Source: Scopulibacillus darangshiensis
GTDB lineage: Bacteria > Bacillota > Bacilli > Bacillales > Sporolactobacillaceae
Direction: 5' to 3'
Assembly: GCF_004341035.1 (NCBI RefSeq)
Contig: NZ_SLXK01000023.1
Span: forward strand, 1 to 64,000
DNA length: 64,000 nt
Below the pieces are notes generated by a model. The model worked only from the letters and a program-made list of their open reading frames with translations. It had not been told where the DNA came from and ran no database searches. This document shows, piece after piece, positions 17,603 through 32,216 of the stretch (its first letter is position 1; each line of letters starts with the position of its first letter). The position numbers and the translations under genes are program-made.

Positions 17603-18325
17603 TTAGGCGCGATGTTCTCTCCTTGCAAAATCAACGAATCGAAACTTATCCAGCCTGTGTCTAGATTCTGTCATTTGCAAAAGACTGGCATCCTCCAAGT
17701 AGACGTGATTTTTGACGACAACAACATGTTTGTAGCCCATCAAATCCAAGCAGGTTTGATCTTCCTCAGTAACCTCTTCAACGGTTATTTCTTTTTTTGC
17801 GAAGCTAATCACAAGCCCCAAGTCATTTTCAAAATACTCATAGATGGACTTCTCACTAATATCCTTTGTGAGTGTCGGCACAAATTCCTTCTTGATAAAA
17901 TCCTTATCCAAGATGATCCGTTCGCCATCTATTTCCCTTGATCTGACAAGCTTCCAGACTTCTTCTTTGCCGGTCATTTGCAGTTCTTTTTTCAACCACT
18001 CGTCTGGCTTCAAAAGCACCAGTTCATGAACGTGCGTTCCCCACTTTAACCCGAAGTTATCAGCTAATTCCTTAAAACTGACGAGCCCAGATACAGGGAA
18101 ATCAAATTTGCTGACATCTAAAACGATGGAGCCCCTGCCGCGCATTTTTTGAATATAGCCATTTTGCGATAACAAATTTAGCGCCTTACGGATCGTTTCC
18201 CTGGATGTATTATATTCTTCAGTTAAATCATGCTCGGATGGCAGCAATTGGCCCGGGCTTGGTTTGCCATCCCGAATTTTCTTTGCGATTTCATTATATA
18301 TTGCCAAAAACTTATTTTCTCTCAT
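17603..18325 (-). CDS. treR: Trehalose operon repressor, GntR/HutC family
   Basis: 240 residues: N-terminal GntR winged helix ([11 protein letters not shown]..., [22 protein letters not shown]) and a C-terminal UTRA effector domain. TreR binds operators of the form TTGTATATACAA and releases with trehalose-6-phosphate; matching sites lie at the operon promoter. ATG 18325 has GGTGAT upstream; earlier in-frame ATGs lack a site. Last gene of the EIIA-treP-treA-treR operon, 89 bp after treA. Confidence 0.9.
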   Translation of the reverse strand: MRENKFLAIYNEIAKKIRDGKPSPGQLLPSEHDLTEEYNTSRETIRKALNLLSQNGYIQKMRGRGSIVLDVSKFDFPVSGLVSFKELADNFGLKWGTHVHELVLLKPDEWLKKELQMTGKEEVWKLVRSREIDGERIILDKDFIKKEFVPTLTKDISEKSIYEYFENDLGLVISFAKKEITVEEVTEEDQTCLDLMGYKHVVVVKNHVYLEDASLLQMTESRHRLDKFRFVDFARREHRA

Positions 18326-18414
18326 CTTTATCACCATATTGTATTGTATCATGTTTTATAGAAGGGACAAAGAGACGGTGCAGGCTGGCAGGCCGGCGCC
18401 GTCAAATATTATGC

Positions 18415-20100
18415 TTATTTCCTTTTCAAATGATAGACCACTGATTCATATGGTCTTAAAGTTATTCTTCGATAATCCTCAGCGGAATCACGATAATTTG
18501 AGATAAGAATCTCGCTCTCGAACCCGTTCGCATGCACATCATCAGACAAATGACATTGGCTTGTCTTTCCGTAAAAGTTATTGATTACAAGCAGCTTTTC
18601 GTTTTGCCAGCTCCTTATATAAATAAAGAGGTCGGGATGGTCGCCTTGGATCAGCTGATAATCACCGTATGTGATGATGTTGTGTGTTTTTCTCAATTCA
18701 ATCAGTTTTTGATAATGATAAAAAACAGAATCGCGATTTTCCAAAGCTTTTGCAACATTGATCTGATTGGCATTTGCAGCCGAATTGATCCACGGCGTAC
18801 CGGTTGTAAAACCGCCGTTCGGATCACTATTCCAATGCACAGGTGTCCGTGAATTATCCCTCGATTTTTGCTTCAGAATATTGATGATTTCCCTATGGGA
18901 TTTCCCTTCGCCTTTTAAAATCTCATACATATTAAGCGTTTCAACATCACGGTAATCTTCCAATCGGTCAAAATCAGGATTGGTCATGCCGATCTCTTCC
19001 CCTTGATAAATATAAGGGGTGCCTTGCATCATATACATCGTTGTTGCCAACATTTTCGCCGATTCAACCCTAAATTCACCGTCATTACCGTATCTTGAGA
19101 CGATTCGGGGCTGGTCGTGATTGCACCAGAACAATGCATTCCATCCTCCACCTTCATTCATTCGGGTCTGCCATTCGGAAAGGATTTTCTTTAAAGTCAC
19201 AAAATCAAAATCAGCTATCTCCCATTTTTCCCCATCCGGATAATCCACCTTCAAGTGGTGGAAATTAAAAACCATGTCAAGTTCAGCGCTTTCTGGATTT
19301 GTATATTTTATGCAATCTTCTATGGACGTCGAAGACATTTCCCCGACTGTCATGGCATCATGCTTGGCGAAAACATGGGTATTCATTTCATGGAGATAGT
19401 CATGCACCCGCGGTCCATCAGTATAGAATTTGCGGCCGTCACCGGGTGTTACCGAACCGTCATCATTAGGAAAGTCTTGGTCTTTAGATATAACATTAAT
19501 GACATCAAGTCGGAAGCCGTCCACCCCTTTATCAAACCAGAAGTGCATCATATCGTACACATCTTTGCGAACGGCCTCATTTTCCCAATTCAGATCAGCC
19601 TGTGTGACATCATATAAATGCAAATAATATTGCTCTGTCTTCACATCATACTCCCAAGCCGATCCGCCAAATTTTGACTGCCAATTATTTGGTTCATGAC
19701 CATCCACAGGATCCTTCCAGATGTAATAATTCCGATAAGGGCTGCCTTTGGAAGCTGTTGCTTTATGGAACCAGACATGATCGATTGATGTGTGATTAAC
19801 AACCATATCCATAATTAATTTAATGCCTCGGCTATGGGCTTCTGATAATAATTGTTCAAAATCAGCCATGGCGCCGAACCGTTCATCGATCTGAAAATAA
19901 TCACTGATATCATAACCATTATCGTGCTGAGGCGATTTGTAAATCGGGGTCAGCCAAATGACATCAACCCCAAGTTCTTTTAGGTAATCAAGCTTTTCAA
20001 TAATACCTTGGATATCTCCTAAGCCGTCCCCCGTTGTATCCTTGAAGCTTTTCGGATAGATCTGATATACAACAGCCTTCTTCCACCAAGGTTCAACCAT
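18415..20100 (-). CDS. treA: Trehalose-6-phosphate hydrolase (phospho-alpha-1,1-glucosidase)
   Basis: 561 residues, GH13 family. Cleaves imported trehalose-6-phosphate to glucose and glucose-6-phosphate in the cytoplasm. Visible are the TIM-barrel start WWKKAVVYQIYPKSF, DMVVNHTS, nucleophile region GFRLDVINVIS, the acid/base region TVGEMSS and FWCNHDQPR. Start ATG 20100 follows GGTGGTGGG. Co-transcribed with treP, 69 bp downstream of it. Confidence 0.94.
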   Translation of the reverse strand: MVEPWWKKAVVYQIYPKSFKDTTGDGLGDIQGIIEKLDYLKELGVDVIWLTPIYKSPQHDNGYDISDYFQIDERFGAMADFEQLLSEAHSRGIKLIMDMVVNHTSIDHVWFHKATASKGSPYRNYYIWKDPVDGHEPNNWQSKFGGSAWEYDVKTEQYYLHLYDVTQADLNWENEAVRKDVYDMMHFWFDKGVDGFRLDVINVISKDQDFPNDDGSVTPGDGRKFYTDGPRVHDYLHEMNTHVFAKHDAMTVGEMSSTSIEDCIKYTNPESAELDMVFNFHHLKVDYPDGEKWEIADFDFVTLKKILSEWQTRMNEGGGWNALFWCNHDQPRIVSRYGNDGEFRVESAKMLATTMYMMQGTPYIYQGEEIGMTNPDFDRLEDYRDVETLNMYEILKGEGKSHREIINILKQKSRDNSRTPVHWNSDPNGGFTTGTPWINSAANANQINVAKALENRDSVFYHYQKLIELRKTHNIITYGDYQLIQGDHPDLFIYIRSWQNEKLLVINNFYGKTSQCHLSDDVHANGFESEILISNYRDSAEDYRRITLRPYESVVYHLKRK

Positions 20101-20169
20101 ATTTCCCACCACCAAATACATCTTTGTTAAAGTCTCAAGTTGTTTATAAAAAAGCTTACCAGCCCTGAA

Positions 20170-21585
20170 TTACGCTTTTTCTCCTTTAAATTTGCCGTAA
20201 AGAAGCGTCAAGACAAATGGGACAACGATGGAAATGGCCATCCCTATTGCAAAAGTCAGCCAATACTGAGGGTAAATCGACAGAATACCCGGTATCCCGC
20301 CAACCCCAATAGATTCTGCTTTAACGTGGCTAATCGCGAGCGTCATGCCTGCTAGTGCTGCACCGATAATGGCGCAGATGAATGGATACCTATAACGAAG
20401 GTTGACACCGAACATAGCAGGTTCGGTAATCCCAAGATAGGCAGAAATCGTCGACGTTCCAGCCATCCCTTTCAGATTTTTATCTTTCGCAAGGAATAGC
20501 ATGGCGAGTGCCGCGGAGCCTTGGGCAATATTTGACATAACAAGAATCGGCCATAAGAATGTTCCGCCTGTCGATACAATCAATTGAAAATCGACAGCAA
20601 GGAAGGTGTGATGCATGCCGGTGACAACAAGCAAAGCATAGACACCACCGTAGACCAGGCCGCCAAGCCAGCCAAAGTGATCAAATACAGCGACGATGCC
20701 ATCAGTAATCCAGTTGCCAATAGCAAACGTGACTGGACCAATAACAATAAATGCAATAAATCCGGTTAAAAGCAGTGCGATTGGTGCAACAAGCAGCAGC
20801 TGAAAAGCATCGGGTATTTTCTTTTTCAGGAAAATCTCCAATTTTGCCAGAACATAAGCGGATACAAGCACCGGTAAAACCTGGCCTTGATAGCCGATTT
20901 TATCAAAATGAAAGCCAAATAGATTCCATTGCGGGACATTGCCATTTTTTAAAGCATCTGCATAGGAATAGGCATTAAGGAGATCCGGATGGACGAGCAT
21001 GAGCCCGAGGACAATACCAAGAAGCGGATTACCCCCAAACCGTTTCACAGCCGACCAGCCGATCAGACCCGGCAGGAAGGTGAAGGCTGTGTTCGCAATA
21101 AGGTTAATCATCTCGGCAAAGCCCTTCCAGTTTGCATGAACATCGATAAAGGATTTATCAGCATAAAAGATGCCTTTTCCCGCCAGAATATTATTCAAAC
21201 CGAGCAACAAACCGGCTGTGACGATGGCTGGCAGAATGGGGATGAAGATGTCAGCAAGGGTTTTTACCGCTTTCTGAAGCGGATTTAGCTTTTTCGCTGC
21301 CTCATTCTTTATATCCTCTTTTGACGCTTGGCCAATCCCCGTCATTTCAACCATTAGGTCATAAACTTTATCAACCGTACCTTGCCCTATGACGACCTGA
21401 AACTGGCCATTTGCTGAAAAGGACCCTTTAACGAGACTATTATTTCCCAGCTTTTCTTTATCAACTTTACTTTCATCCTTCAACGCAAACCTTAGCCTTG
21501 TGACACAGTGCGTAGCAGCCGAAATATTTTCTTTGCCGCCGACGCCCTCTATGATTTGTTCAACAGCTTCTTTCTTAATCGCCAT
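20170..21585 (-). CDS. treP: PTS trehalose transporter, EIIBC
   Basis: 471 residues. N-terminal EIIB with the phosphorylated Cys in AATHCVTRLRFAL (near residue 27) and a C-terminal EIIC with about ten membrane segments, including GITEPAMFGVNLR. Takes up trehalose and phosphorylates it to trehalose-6-phosphate. No EIIA domain is fused; the separate EIIA gene sits 34 bp upstream. Ribosome site GGGAGGGG. Confidence 0.93.
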   Translation of the reverse strand: MAIKKEAVEQIIEGVGGKENISAATHCVTRLRFALKDESKVDKEKLGNNSLVKGSFSANGQFQVVIGQGTVDKVYDLMVEMTGIGQASKEDIKNEAAKKLNPLQKAVKTLADIFIPILPAIVTAGLLLGLNNILAGKGIFYADKSFIDVHANWKGFAEMINLIANTAFTFLPGLIGWSAVKRFGGNPLLGIVLGLMLVHPDLLNAYSYADALKNGNVPQWNLFGFHFDKIGYQGQVLPVLVSAYVLAKLEIFLKKKIPDAFQLLLVAPIALLLTGFIAFIVIGPVTFAIGNWITDGIVAVFDHFGWLGGLVYGGVYALLVVTGMHHTFLAVDFQLIVSTGGTFLWPILVMSNIAQGSAALAMLFLAKDKNLKGMAGTSTISAYLGITEPAMFGVNLRYRYPFICAIIGAALAGMTLAISHVKAESIGVGGIPGILSIYPQYWLTFAIGMAISIVVPFVLTLLYGKFKGEKA

Positions 21586-21619
21586 TCTTTTTCCCCTCCC
21601 GGTATACGGAAATAAATGC

Positions 21620-22120
21620 CTAAGATTTAACAGTTACCGACATAACCTCGGTTTCTCCTGATTTTGCGGCTGCATTGATTTTTTTGTCCAATGCTTCGGC
21701 TGCGTCTATGTTTGTTATAACAATGGGTGTGATCGTATCTGCCGCTTTTTCTTTTATCATGCCAAGATCGAAGGTAACAAGCGTATCCCCTGCTCTCACT
21801 TTGTCACCAGCTGTGACATGACCTTCAAATCCTTCTCCGTCCAATGACACCGTTTCCAAACCAATGTGAATCAGAACTTCCAGGCCTGACTTGCCCTTTA
21901 TCCCGACTGCGTGCTTGGTCGGGAACAGCTGCATGATTTCGCCGTCAAACGGAGCAACGACTTTTCCTTCGTTTGGCTTGATCGCGACCCCATCGCCCAT
22001 CATTTTCTGAGAAAAGGTCGGATCCGGCACTTCCTCAATTGCTACCACTTCCCCGCCGACCGGGGCCAGGATATGTTCTTCCGTTTGCTTATGCTTCTTG
22101 CCAAACAATTTATTTAGCAT
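21620..22120 (-). CDS. PTS glucose-type EIIA component
   Basis: 166 residues, Crr-like single-domain EIIA: ILAPVGGEVVAIEEVPDPTFSQKMMGDGVAI at the start of the fold, then PTKHAVGI and VLIHIGLETVSL, whose His is the one phosphorylated by HPr. Being first in the tre operon it should feed phosphate to TreP, which lacks its own EIIA. B. subtilis treP relies on EIIA domains encoded elsewhere, so this dedicated gene is a difference. AGGAGG ribosome site. Confidence 0.92.
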   Translation of the reverse strand: MLNKLFGKKHKQTEEHILAPVGGEVVAIEEVPDPTFSQKMMGDGVAIKPNEGKVVAPFDGEIMQLFPTKHAVGIKGKSGLEVLIHIGLETVSLDGEGFEGHVTAGDKVRAGDTLVTFDLGMIKEKAADTITPIVITNIDAAEALDKKINAAAKSGETEVMSVTVKS

Positions 22121-22138
22121 TTAAATGGACCTCCTCTT

Positions 22139-22154
22139 TTTTAAACGCTTACAT
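22139..22154 (-). promoter_or_regulatory. cre-like site in the tre operon leader
   Basis: Minus strand ATGTAAGCGTTTAAA matches most of the CcpA cre consensus and lies between the promoter and the first gene. Very similar TGTAAGCG sites precede sigL and the permease at 40.7 kb. Confidence 0.6.
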
Positions 22155-22174
22155 TGATTATGTTTGTCGGAAAT

Positions 22175-22186
22175 TTGTATATACAT
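22175..22186. promoter_or_regulatory. TreR operator 2
   Basis: TTGTATATACAT, one mismatch from the palindrome TTGTATATACAA known for TreR; lies about 13-24 bp downstream of the -10 box, 32 bp from operator 1. Confidence 0.8.
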
Positions 22187-22198
22187 ATTTTTATTACT

Positions 22199-22227
22199 AT
22201 TTTATCTTGTATATACATGATAGTCAA
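22199..22227 (-). promoter_or_regulatory. tre operon sigma-A promoter with TreR operator 1 in its spacer
   Basis: TTGACT (22222-22227), 17-bp spacer, TAAAAT (22199-22204). The spacer contains a second TTGTATATACAT (22207-22218), so repressor binding would block RNA polymerase directly. Confidence 0.85.
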
Positions 22228-22323
22228 ATAAAAATTTTCATTCGGCGGATGGTCTCACATTTTCCTTAAAAAGGCGTGATGAAGGCCTTTCTCACACTCA
22301 TTATTTAGTGTCTTCATCGACCT

Positions 22324-22426
22324 TATGAACGACCTCGGGCACGTTTTTTTACCACCTTTGGGCTTTCATCGCCACTATGAACGACCTCGGGCACGTTTTT
22401 TGTCGGCCTTGGGCTTTCATCGCCTT
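22324..22426. repeat. 52-bp tandem duplication between tre operon and rnr
   Basis: Two units starting TATGAACGACCTCGGGCACG at 22324 and 22376, each continuing with a T-run and TTTGGGCTTTCATCGCC-like sequence. Similarity over the unit is high with changes only after the T-run. A weaker related stretch (GATGAAGGCC ... TCTTCATCGACC) lies at about 22277-22324. No gene is seen in 22230-22500. Confidence 0.85.
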
Positions 22427-22500
22427 AAAAAAATACAGTTTCACCCACTCATATAGTAGCTTTGGGTTTCCAACTATTTACCGGACACTACAGTTTTCTA

Positions 22501-22534
22501 AAAAAAAAAGAAACCCAGCTTTCGCTAAGTTTCC
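22501..22534 (-). terminator. Terminator after rnr
   Basis: GAAACTTAGC pairs with GCTGGGTTTC (loop GAAA) and is followed by ten T residues on the minus strand. Confidence 0.92.
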
Positions 22535-22535
22535 C

Positions 22536-24881
22536 CTATCTTCCGCGCCTTTTTTTCTTTTTGGCATCTTGGTAAAAAGGCTTTTTCTTCTTTGGCTTTT
22601 TTGTGTTTTCTTTGTTGCCTTTGCCTTTTCCATTTTTGTCGCCTTTACCGCCTCTGCTGCCTTCCTTATCGTTCTTTTTCCGAGTGGTGTTTTTTCCGCC
22701 GCCGCCCTGAATCACGGTTGGGCGTGCCTTGCGTTCACGCGGCTTTCTCGCTTTCATCCCGACAATTTCAAAGTCAATGGAACGCTCATCAAGATTGACA
22801 CTGATCACCCGCACTTCAATCTCATCGCCAATCCGAAAGACATTGCCGGTTCTCTCACCGATAAGTGCCATATGCTCCTCGCGATAATGATAATAATCAT
22901 CAGTCAGATAGCTGATATGGACAAGGCCTTCAATGGTATTCGGCAGCTCAACGAAGAGTCCGAAATTCGTCACGCCGCTGACCATGCCTTCGAACGTTTC
23001 GCCAATTTTATCCTGCATATATTCAGCCTTTTTCAAATCATCGGTTTCACGTTCGGCATCAACCGCCCGTCTTTCTCTTGCTGATGTATGCCTTGCTATC
23101 TCCGGAAGCTCTTTTTCCCAATAATACTTTGTCTTTTCATCCGTCTGTTTCTCAAATAAATACTTGCGAATCAAACGGTGGACAATCAAGTCGGGATACC
23201 GGCGGATTGGCGATGTAAAGTGTGTATAAAATTCCGTCGACAAGCCGAAATGTCCAAGACTTTCATGAAAATATTTGGCCTGCTGCATCGACCTTAACAT
23301 CACCGTGCTGATCACCGGTTCTTCGGGTTTACCCTTGACCTCTTCAAGCAGTGATTGCAGTGTTCTCGGATGGATATTGTCGACACTTCCTTTGACGACA
23401 TAGCCAAAGTTCACCGCAAAATTATAAAACTTCTCCAGTTTTTCTGGGTTTGGCTCTTCATGAATCCGATAAATGAATGGAAGCTCTCGCCAATGAAAAT
23501 GCTCGGCGACCGTTTCATTAGCGGCAAGCATGAATTCTTCGATGAGCCGTTCAGCTACGGACCGTTCACGAATAACAACATCCGCAGGCTTCCCTTCGTC
23601 ATTAACAATAATTTTTGCTTCAGTAAAATCAAAATCAATAGCACCGCGCTGGCGCCGTTTTTCAGTTAAAATGCTCGCAAGCTCACCCATCTGGTCAAAA
23701 AACGGCAAGAGGTCTTTATAGCGTTCAAGGACTTCGTCATCTTCTTTAAGCAATATTTTTCGAACATTTGTGTAGGTCATTCGCTCCGTTGTCCGAATGA
23801 CGCTTGGGAAAATATCATGATTCACCACTTTCCCCGATGGCGTCATTTCCATTTCACAGCTGATCGTAAGCCGGTCGACTTTCGGATTAAGGCTGCAAAT
23901 CCCATTGGAGAGCCTGTGCGGGATCATTGGGATGACACGGTCAACGAGATAGACGCTTGTGCCGCGGTCAAATGCTTCCTCATCTAACGCCGATCCTTCT
24001 TTAACGTAATAGCTGACATCGGCAATATGAACACCAAGCTTGTAGTTGCCGTTATCAAGCTTAATCACATTAACCGCATCATCCAAGTCTTTGGCATCTT
24101 CGCCGTCAATCGTTACGATTGTCTCGTTTCTTAGATCACGGCGGCCCTTTAGTTCCTCGGGATCAATCTCATCAGGAGCTGCTTTCGCTTCGTTCATGAC
24201 TTCATCTGGAAACTCCAGTGGCAGACCATGCTTATAAATAATTGATAAAATATCGATACCCGGATCGTTTTTGTGGCCAAGGATTTCAATGACGCGTCCT
24301 TCCGCTTTCATGCGGCCCTCTGGATATTTTGTGATCTGGACGACTACTTTGTGACCTTCTGCTGCGCCGGCCGCCTCTTCCTTAGGAATAAAAATGTCCT
24401 CCGGAATGCGGTTATCGTCTGGAATGACAAAGCCAAAGTGCCTGCTGTCACTGTATGTCCCAACTATTTTCGTTACACCGCGTTCAATAATCCTGATAAC
24501 CATCCCTTCAGGCCGGTCTCCCGAGGATTCATGTGCGAGGCGGACGATTACCGTATCGCCGTTCATCGCACCACCCAGGTCACCTTGGGACACGTAGACG
24601 TCATTAGACGTGTCTTCATCTGGAATGATAAAGGCAAAGCCTTTGGCGTGGCCTTGGACCCTGCCGCGGATCAAGTTCATTTTTTCTGGAACACCATAGC
24701 GGTTACTGCGTGTCCTTACAATATAGCCCTTGTCTTCCATCATATTTAATGTTTTGATAAAGGCTTTGAAATCCTCCGAATCGGTTAATTCGAAAACTTC
24801 CTCCAGTTCGGTTATTGTTAAAGGCTTGTACGCTTCTTCCCGCATATAAGCCAATATCTCTTGCATTCTCTCTTCGGTCAA
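22536..24881 (-). CDS. rnr: Ribonuclease R
   Basis: 781 residues: N-terminal winged helix, two cold-shock domains, RNB catalytic domain with the metal-binding [12 protein letters not shown] and the later [17 protein letters not shown]-terminal S1 domain ([17 protein letters not shown]) and a long basic, Gly/Lys-rich tail. A 3'-5' exonuclease that degrades structured RNA and works with tmRNA-SmpB. In related genomes smpB follows directly; here the trehalose operon lies between them. Confidence 0.95.
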   Translation of the reverse strand: MTEERMQEILAYMREEAYKPLTITELEEVFELTDSEDFKAFIKTLNMMEDKGYIVRTRSNRYGVPEKMNLIRGRVQGHAKGFAFIIPDEDTSNDVYVSQGDLGGAMNGDTVIVRLAHESSGDRPEGMVIRIIERGVTKIVGTYSDSRHFGFVIPDDNRIPEDIFIPKEEAAGAAEGHKVVVQITKYPEGRMKAEGRVIEILGHKNDPGIDILSIIYKHGLPLEFPDEVMNEAKAAPDEIDPEELKGRRDLRNETIVTIDGEDAKDLDDAVNVIKLDNGNYKLGVHIADVSYYVKEGSALDEEAFDRGTSVYLVDRVIPMIPHRLSNGICSLNPKVDRLTISCEMEMTPSGKVVNHDIFPSVIRTTERMTYTNVRKILLKEDDEVLERYKDLLPFFDQMGELASILTEKRRQRGAIDFDFTEAKIIVNDEGKPADVVIRERSVAERLIEEFMLAANETVAEHFHWRELPFIYRIHEEPNPEKLEKFYNFAVNFGYVVKGSVDNIHPRTLQSLLEEVKGKPEEPVISTVMLRSMQQAKYFHESLGHFGLSTEFYTHFTSPIRRYPDLIVHRLIRKYLFEKQTDEKTKYYWEKELPEIARHTSARERRAVDAERETDDLKKAEYMQDKIGETFEGMVSGVTNFGLFVELPNTIEGLVHISYLTDDYYHYREEHMALIGERTGNVFRIGDEIEVRVISVNLDERSIDFEIVGMKARKPRERKARPTVIQGGGGKNTTRKKNDKEGSRGGKGDKNGKGKGNKENTKKPKKKKPFYQDAKKKKRRGR

Positions 24882-24899
24882 TCTTATACCTCCCGGTTA

Positions 24900-25649
24900 T
24901 TACGAGTCGGACCAGTCCAGCTCCTCTAAAAAGCTGTAAATATCCTTATGCAGCTGTTCCTTCTCGTCTCCTAATGTTATGACATGTGTTGAGTGCTCGT
25001 ACCATTTGATATCTTTATCATCAGATTCGACTTCATTATAAATAATGTTGGCGCTTTCCGTGTCGATCATTTCATCATGACGTGCTTGTACGACAAAGAT
25101 CGGTGCATAAATCATGTCGATATGCCGGCGAACATCTTTAATAAGATCCTGCAAATTCCTTAAAGTTGTCATGTATATCTTTTTAAAGTCATTCATTTCT
25201 TCTTTAATTTGCTCGGCCTTTTTGCCTTCATATTTCTTATATTCTTCGGCATACGCCAAAACGCCCTCATACATTTTTTCTTCAGTCTTGGCATTCGTTG
25301 GCGCACACATGGTGACAATACCCTTTACCGGAAAAGTGTAACCACATTTAAGAGAAAATACCCCTCCTAGTGATAAACCGGCAACGGCTATCTCCTTATG
25401 TCCTAATGATTTTAAATGCTCATAACCGTTTTTAACATCCTGCCACCAATCATCGGGACCTGTATGTAAAAGCTCTTCAGGGGGAACACCATGGCCTTTG
25501 TAATGCGGAGCATGGCAAGTATAACCCTTATCCTGCAAGTATCTCCCAAGCATTCTTACATCCGATGAATTCCCGGTAAAACCGTGAAGCAACAGGACGG
25601 CACGTTCCCCTGCTTTAAAAGTAAATGGTTTTGGCGGTACAATTTTCAT
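24900..25649 (-). CDS. est: Carboxylesterase, alpha/beta hydrolase (YvaK/Est30-like)
   Basis: 249 residues. Shows the oxyanion HGFTGN motif near residue 22, the nucleophile elbow GLSLGG (Ser near 94), a catalytic Asp in QARHDEMID and His in HSTHVITLG near the end. Hydrolyses short-chain esters in the family; the natural substrate is unclear. It lies between secG and rnr as in B. subtilis, 18 bp before the rnr start. Confidence 0.9.
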   Translation of the reverse strand: MKIVPPKPFTFKAGERAVLLLHGFTGNSSDVRMLGRYLQDKGYTCHAPHYKGHGVPPEELLHTGPDDWWQDVKNGYEHLKSLGHKEIAVAGLSLGGVFSLKCGYTFPVKGIVTMCAPTNAKTEEKMYEGVLAYAEEYKKYEGKKAEQIKEEMNDFKKIYMTTLRNLQDLIKDVRRHIDMIYAPIFVVQARHDEMIDTESANIIYNEVESDDKDIKWYEHSTHVITLGDEKEQLHKDIYSFLEELDWSDS

Positions 25650-25718
25650 ACGTGATTTCTCTCCTTTTATCTATCTATAGCATGACACAATTTTCATTGA
25701 TTTATTTTATTTTTTGGA

Positions 25719-25757
25719 TAAATAAAACAGCATGCCTGGCGGCTGCTGCTTTATTAA
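25719..25757 (-). terminator. Terminator after secG
   Basis: AATAAAGCAGCA pairs with TGCTGTTTTATT, followed by TATCC; it overlaps the secG stop region. Confidence 0.7.
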
Positions 25758-25984
25758 AAAAAATATCCTAATAGAAAGGCATCTACGAAAAAAATAACGA
25801 CAAGCACTACAGTAATGCGATTGAGCACGGCATCCATTCCGCGCGCTTTTTGCTTTCCAAAGAGCTGCTCAGCCCCGCCAGTAATGGCCCCTGATAAACC
25901 GTCGCTCTTACTAGATTGTAATAATACAAAAAGGATAATTCCAATGGCTGCAATGACCAGTACGGTAATTAAAGCGGCATGCAT
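25754..25984 (-). CDS. secG: Protein translocase subunit SecG
   Basis: 76 residues with two hydrophobic segments (3-22 and 54-75) joined by the characteristic QSSKSDGLSGAITGGAEQLFG loop region. Part of the SecYEG channel in the cytoplasmic membrane. ATG 25984 chosen behind GGAGGTGGAG. Located between eno and est as in other Bacillales. Confidence 0.94.
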   Translation of the reverse strand: MHAALITVLVIAAIGIILFVLLQSSKSDGLSGAITGGAEQLFGKQKARGMDAVLNRITVVLVVIFFVDAFLLGYFF

Positions 25985-26054
25985 TCCGCTCCACCTCCAT
26001 AGCAAAAACTAACTTGAATTTACCATAAAATAAAGGATAAAGCAATAGTTTATA

Positions 26055-26090
26055 GGGCCAGGCCCAGGTATAAAGACCCGGGCCTGACCC
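26055..26090. repeat. GC-rich palindrome, family 3 (copy a)
   Basis: GGGCCAGGCCCAGGT pairs with ACCCGGGCCTGACCC, 15 pairs with two wobble/mismatch positions. Placed after eno and ahead of secG; on the minus strand followed by TATAAACT rather than a U-run, so it is at best a weak terminator. A sister copy lies at 41264. Confidence 0.75.
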
Positions 26091-26102
26091 TTATCTAAAG
26101 AT

Positions 26103-27389
<1,287 letters not shown>

Positions 27390-27398
27390 TTATCTCTC

Positions 27399-29718
<2,320 letters not shown>

Positions 29719-29725
29719 TCAAAAT

Positions 29726-30910
29726 TTATTTATTATTTAAAACAGCAACGCCCGGTAAGATCTTGCCTTCCATGAGTTCAAGCGACGCACCGCCGCCCGT
29801 TGAAATGTGGCTCATTTGATCCGCTAAATGGAACTTTTCAACCGCTGCTGCTGAGTCGCCTCCGCCAATAATAGAATAGACATCTTCGGCGTTTGCCAAT
29901 GCTTCAGCAACGGCTTTTGTCCCTTTGGAAAACTTGTCCATTTCAAATACACCCATTGGGCCGTTCCAAACGACGAGCTTAGACTTACGAATAACATCAC
30001 TGTATAACTCAGAGGTTTTGGGTCCAATGTCGAGCGCTTCCCAATCTTCCGGGATCGCTTCTATGGAAACGACTTGGGTATTCGCGCTTTCCGAGAAGTC
30101 GTCCGCCACAACGGCGTCAACCGGTGTATAAAAACGGACACCTTTTTTTTCAGCCTTTTCCATAAAGGATTTTGCCAAATCGACTTTTTCTTCATCAAGA
30201 AGAGATTTACCTACCTCATAGCCTTTTGCTTTAATAAATGTGTAGGCAAGCCCGCCGCCGACAATGAGATTATCCACTTTGTCCAGCAGATGGTCAATCA
30301 CACCGATTTTATCTTTGACCTTTGCGCCGCCAATAATTGCTGTAAACGGACGTTCAGGATTCTCCAGCGCTTTGCCGAGAACCTCAAGCTCTCTTTCTAA
30401 TAGCAAGCCAGCCGCTGCAGGCAGATGTTCTGCAACGCCCGCGGTTGATGCGTGGGCTCTGTGGGCAGCGCCAAATGCATCATTGACGTAGATATCTGCA
30501 AGATCTGCAAAAGCTTTGCTGAGTTCGGGATCGTTTTTCTTCTCACCAGGATGGAATCGGACATTTTCAATCAGCATGACATCCCCTAGTTCAAGCTCTC
30601 TCTTCGCATTATGTACTTCTTCTCCGATTACCTCATCCGTCTTGATAACAGCTTTTCCAAGTAAATCGCTAAGTCGCTTAGCAACTGGATCAAGACGCAA
30701 GGATTCTGTTATTTCCCCATCAGGGCGACCTAAATGCGATGCAAGAATGACCTTGGCGCCATGTTCTGATAGATATTGAATCGTCGGCACAGCGGCTCTG
30801 ATTCTTGTATCATCAGTGATGGCCCCGTCATCTAATGGCACATTAAAATCAACACGGCAAAATACCGTCTTGCCATTTAAATCAAGATCACGAATCGATT
30901 TCTTTTGCAT
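29726..30910 (-). CDS. pgk: Phosphoglycerate kinase
   Basis: 394 residues. Transfers phosphate from 1,3-bisphosphoglycerate to ADP. N-terminal [20 protein letters not shown], and C-terminal nucleotide-binding [13 protein letters not shown] and [15 protein letters not shown] 30910 follows AAAGGAGGT. It is separated from gapA by 264 bp containing a hairpin and a family 1 repeat, so expression may differ from gapA. Confidence 0.98.
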   Translation of the reverse strand: MQKKSIRDLDLNGKTVFCRVDFNVPLDDGAITDDTRIRAAVPTIQYLSEHGAKVILASHLGRPDGEITESLRLDPVAKRLSDLLGKAVIKTDEVIGEEVHNAKRELELGDVMLIENVRFHPGEKKNDPELSKAFADLADIYVNDAFGAAHRAHASTAGVAEHLPAAAGLLLERELEVLGKALENPERPFTAIIGGAKVKDKIGVIDHLLDKVDNLIVGGGLAYTFIKAKGYEVGKSLLDEEKVDLAKSFMEKAEKKGVRFYTPVDAVVADDFSESANTQVVSIEAIPEDWEALDIGPKTSELYSDVIRKSKLVVWNGPMGVFEMDKFSKGTKAVAEALANAEDVYSIIGGGDSAAAVEKFHLADQMSHISTGGGASLELMEGKILPGVAVLNNK

Positions 30911-30957
30911 GAAAAGCGGACCTCCTTTTAGCCTTGTCAAAATGGTTTATGAATGTG

Positions 30958-30986
30958 ATAAAGAGGAGAGCGTGTCTCCTCTTTAC
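30958..30986. other. Perfect 11-bp hairpin upstream of pgk
   Basis: TAAAGAGGAGA pairs with TCTCCTCTTTA around a 5-base centre. No U-run follows on the minus strand, so it may mark an mRNA stability or processing point rather than a terminator. End coordinates may be off by one or two bases. Confidence 0.6.
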
Positions 30987-31029
30987 CATTGTATATTATA
31001 CATCAAGAAAGTGAAAAACTTTCTCCTAG

Positions 31030-31174
31030 TTAATAAGAAAGTATACACTTTCTTACGCACATAAGTGCACTGCCTAAAGGCGTAACATCCTGTTACAACG
31101 CCAGTACTAGCACGTCCTGTGCGTCGCAACTAAGGCTTTCGTCTATTAATGGCTTGCCAATCGGCAAGTTTTCT

Positions 31175-31177
<3 letters not shown>
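31030..31177 (-). repeat. Dispersed structured repeat, family 1 (copy between gapA and pgk)
   Basis: Read on the minus strand it starts with the gapA stop codon as TAAAGAAAACTTGCC and contains the hairpins CTTGCC-GATT-GGCAAG, GGCGT...ACGCC, GCAC-TTAT-GTGC and AAGAAAGT-GTAT-ACTTTCTT. This is the most complete copy without the extra insert. On the plus strand the first hairpin is followed by TTTTCTTT and would look like a terminator. Confidence 0.85.
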
Positions 31178-32185
<1,008 letters not shown>

Positions 32186-32216
32186 TTATGTCCTCCTTAG
32201 GATTATATATAAATTT

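Noticed and set aside
22377-23084. 235-codon plus-strand frame
   Set aside because: Antisense to rnr and crossing the tandem repeat and terminator; a shadow of the Gly/Lys-rich rnr tail.
31141-31174. Plus-strand terminator-like hairpin CTTGCC-AATC-GGCAAG followed by TTTTCTTT
   Set aside because: No plus-strand gene ends there; it is the first hairpin of the family 1 repeat.
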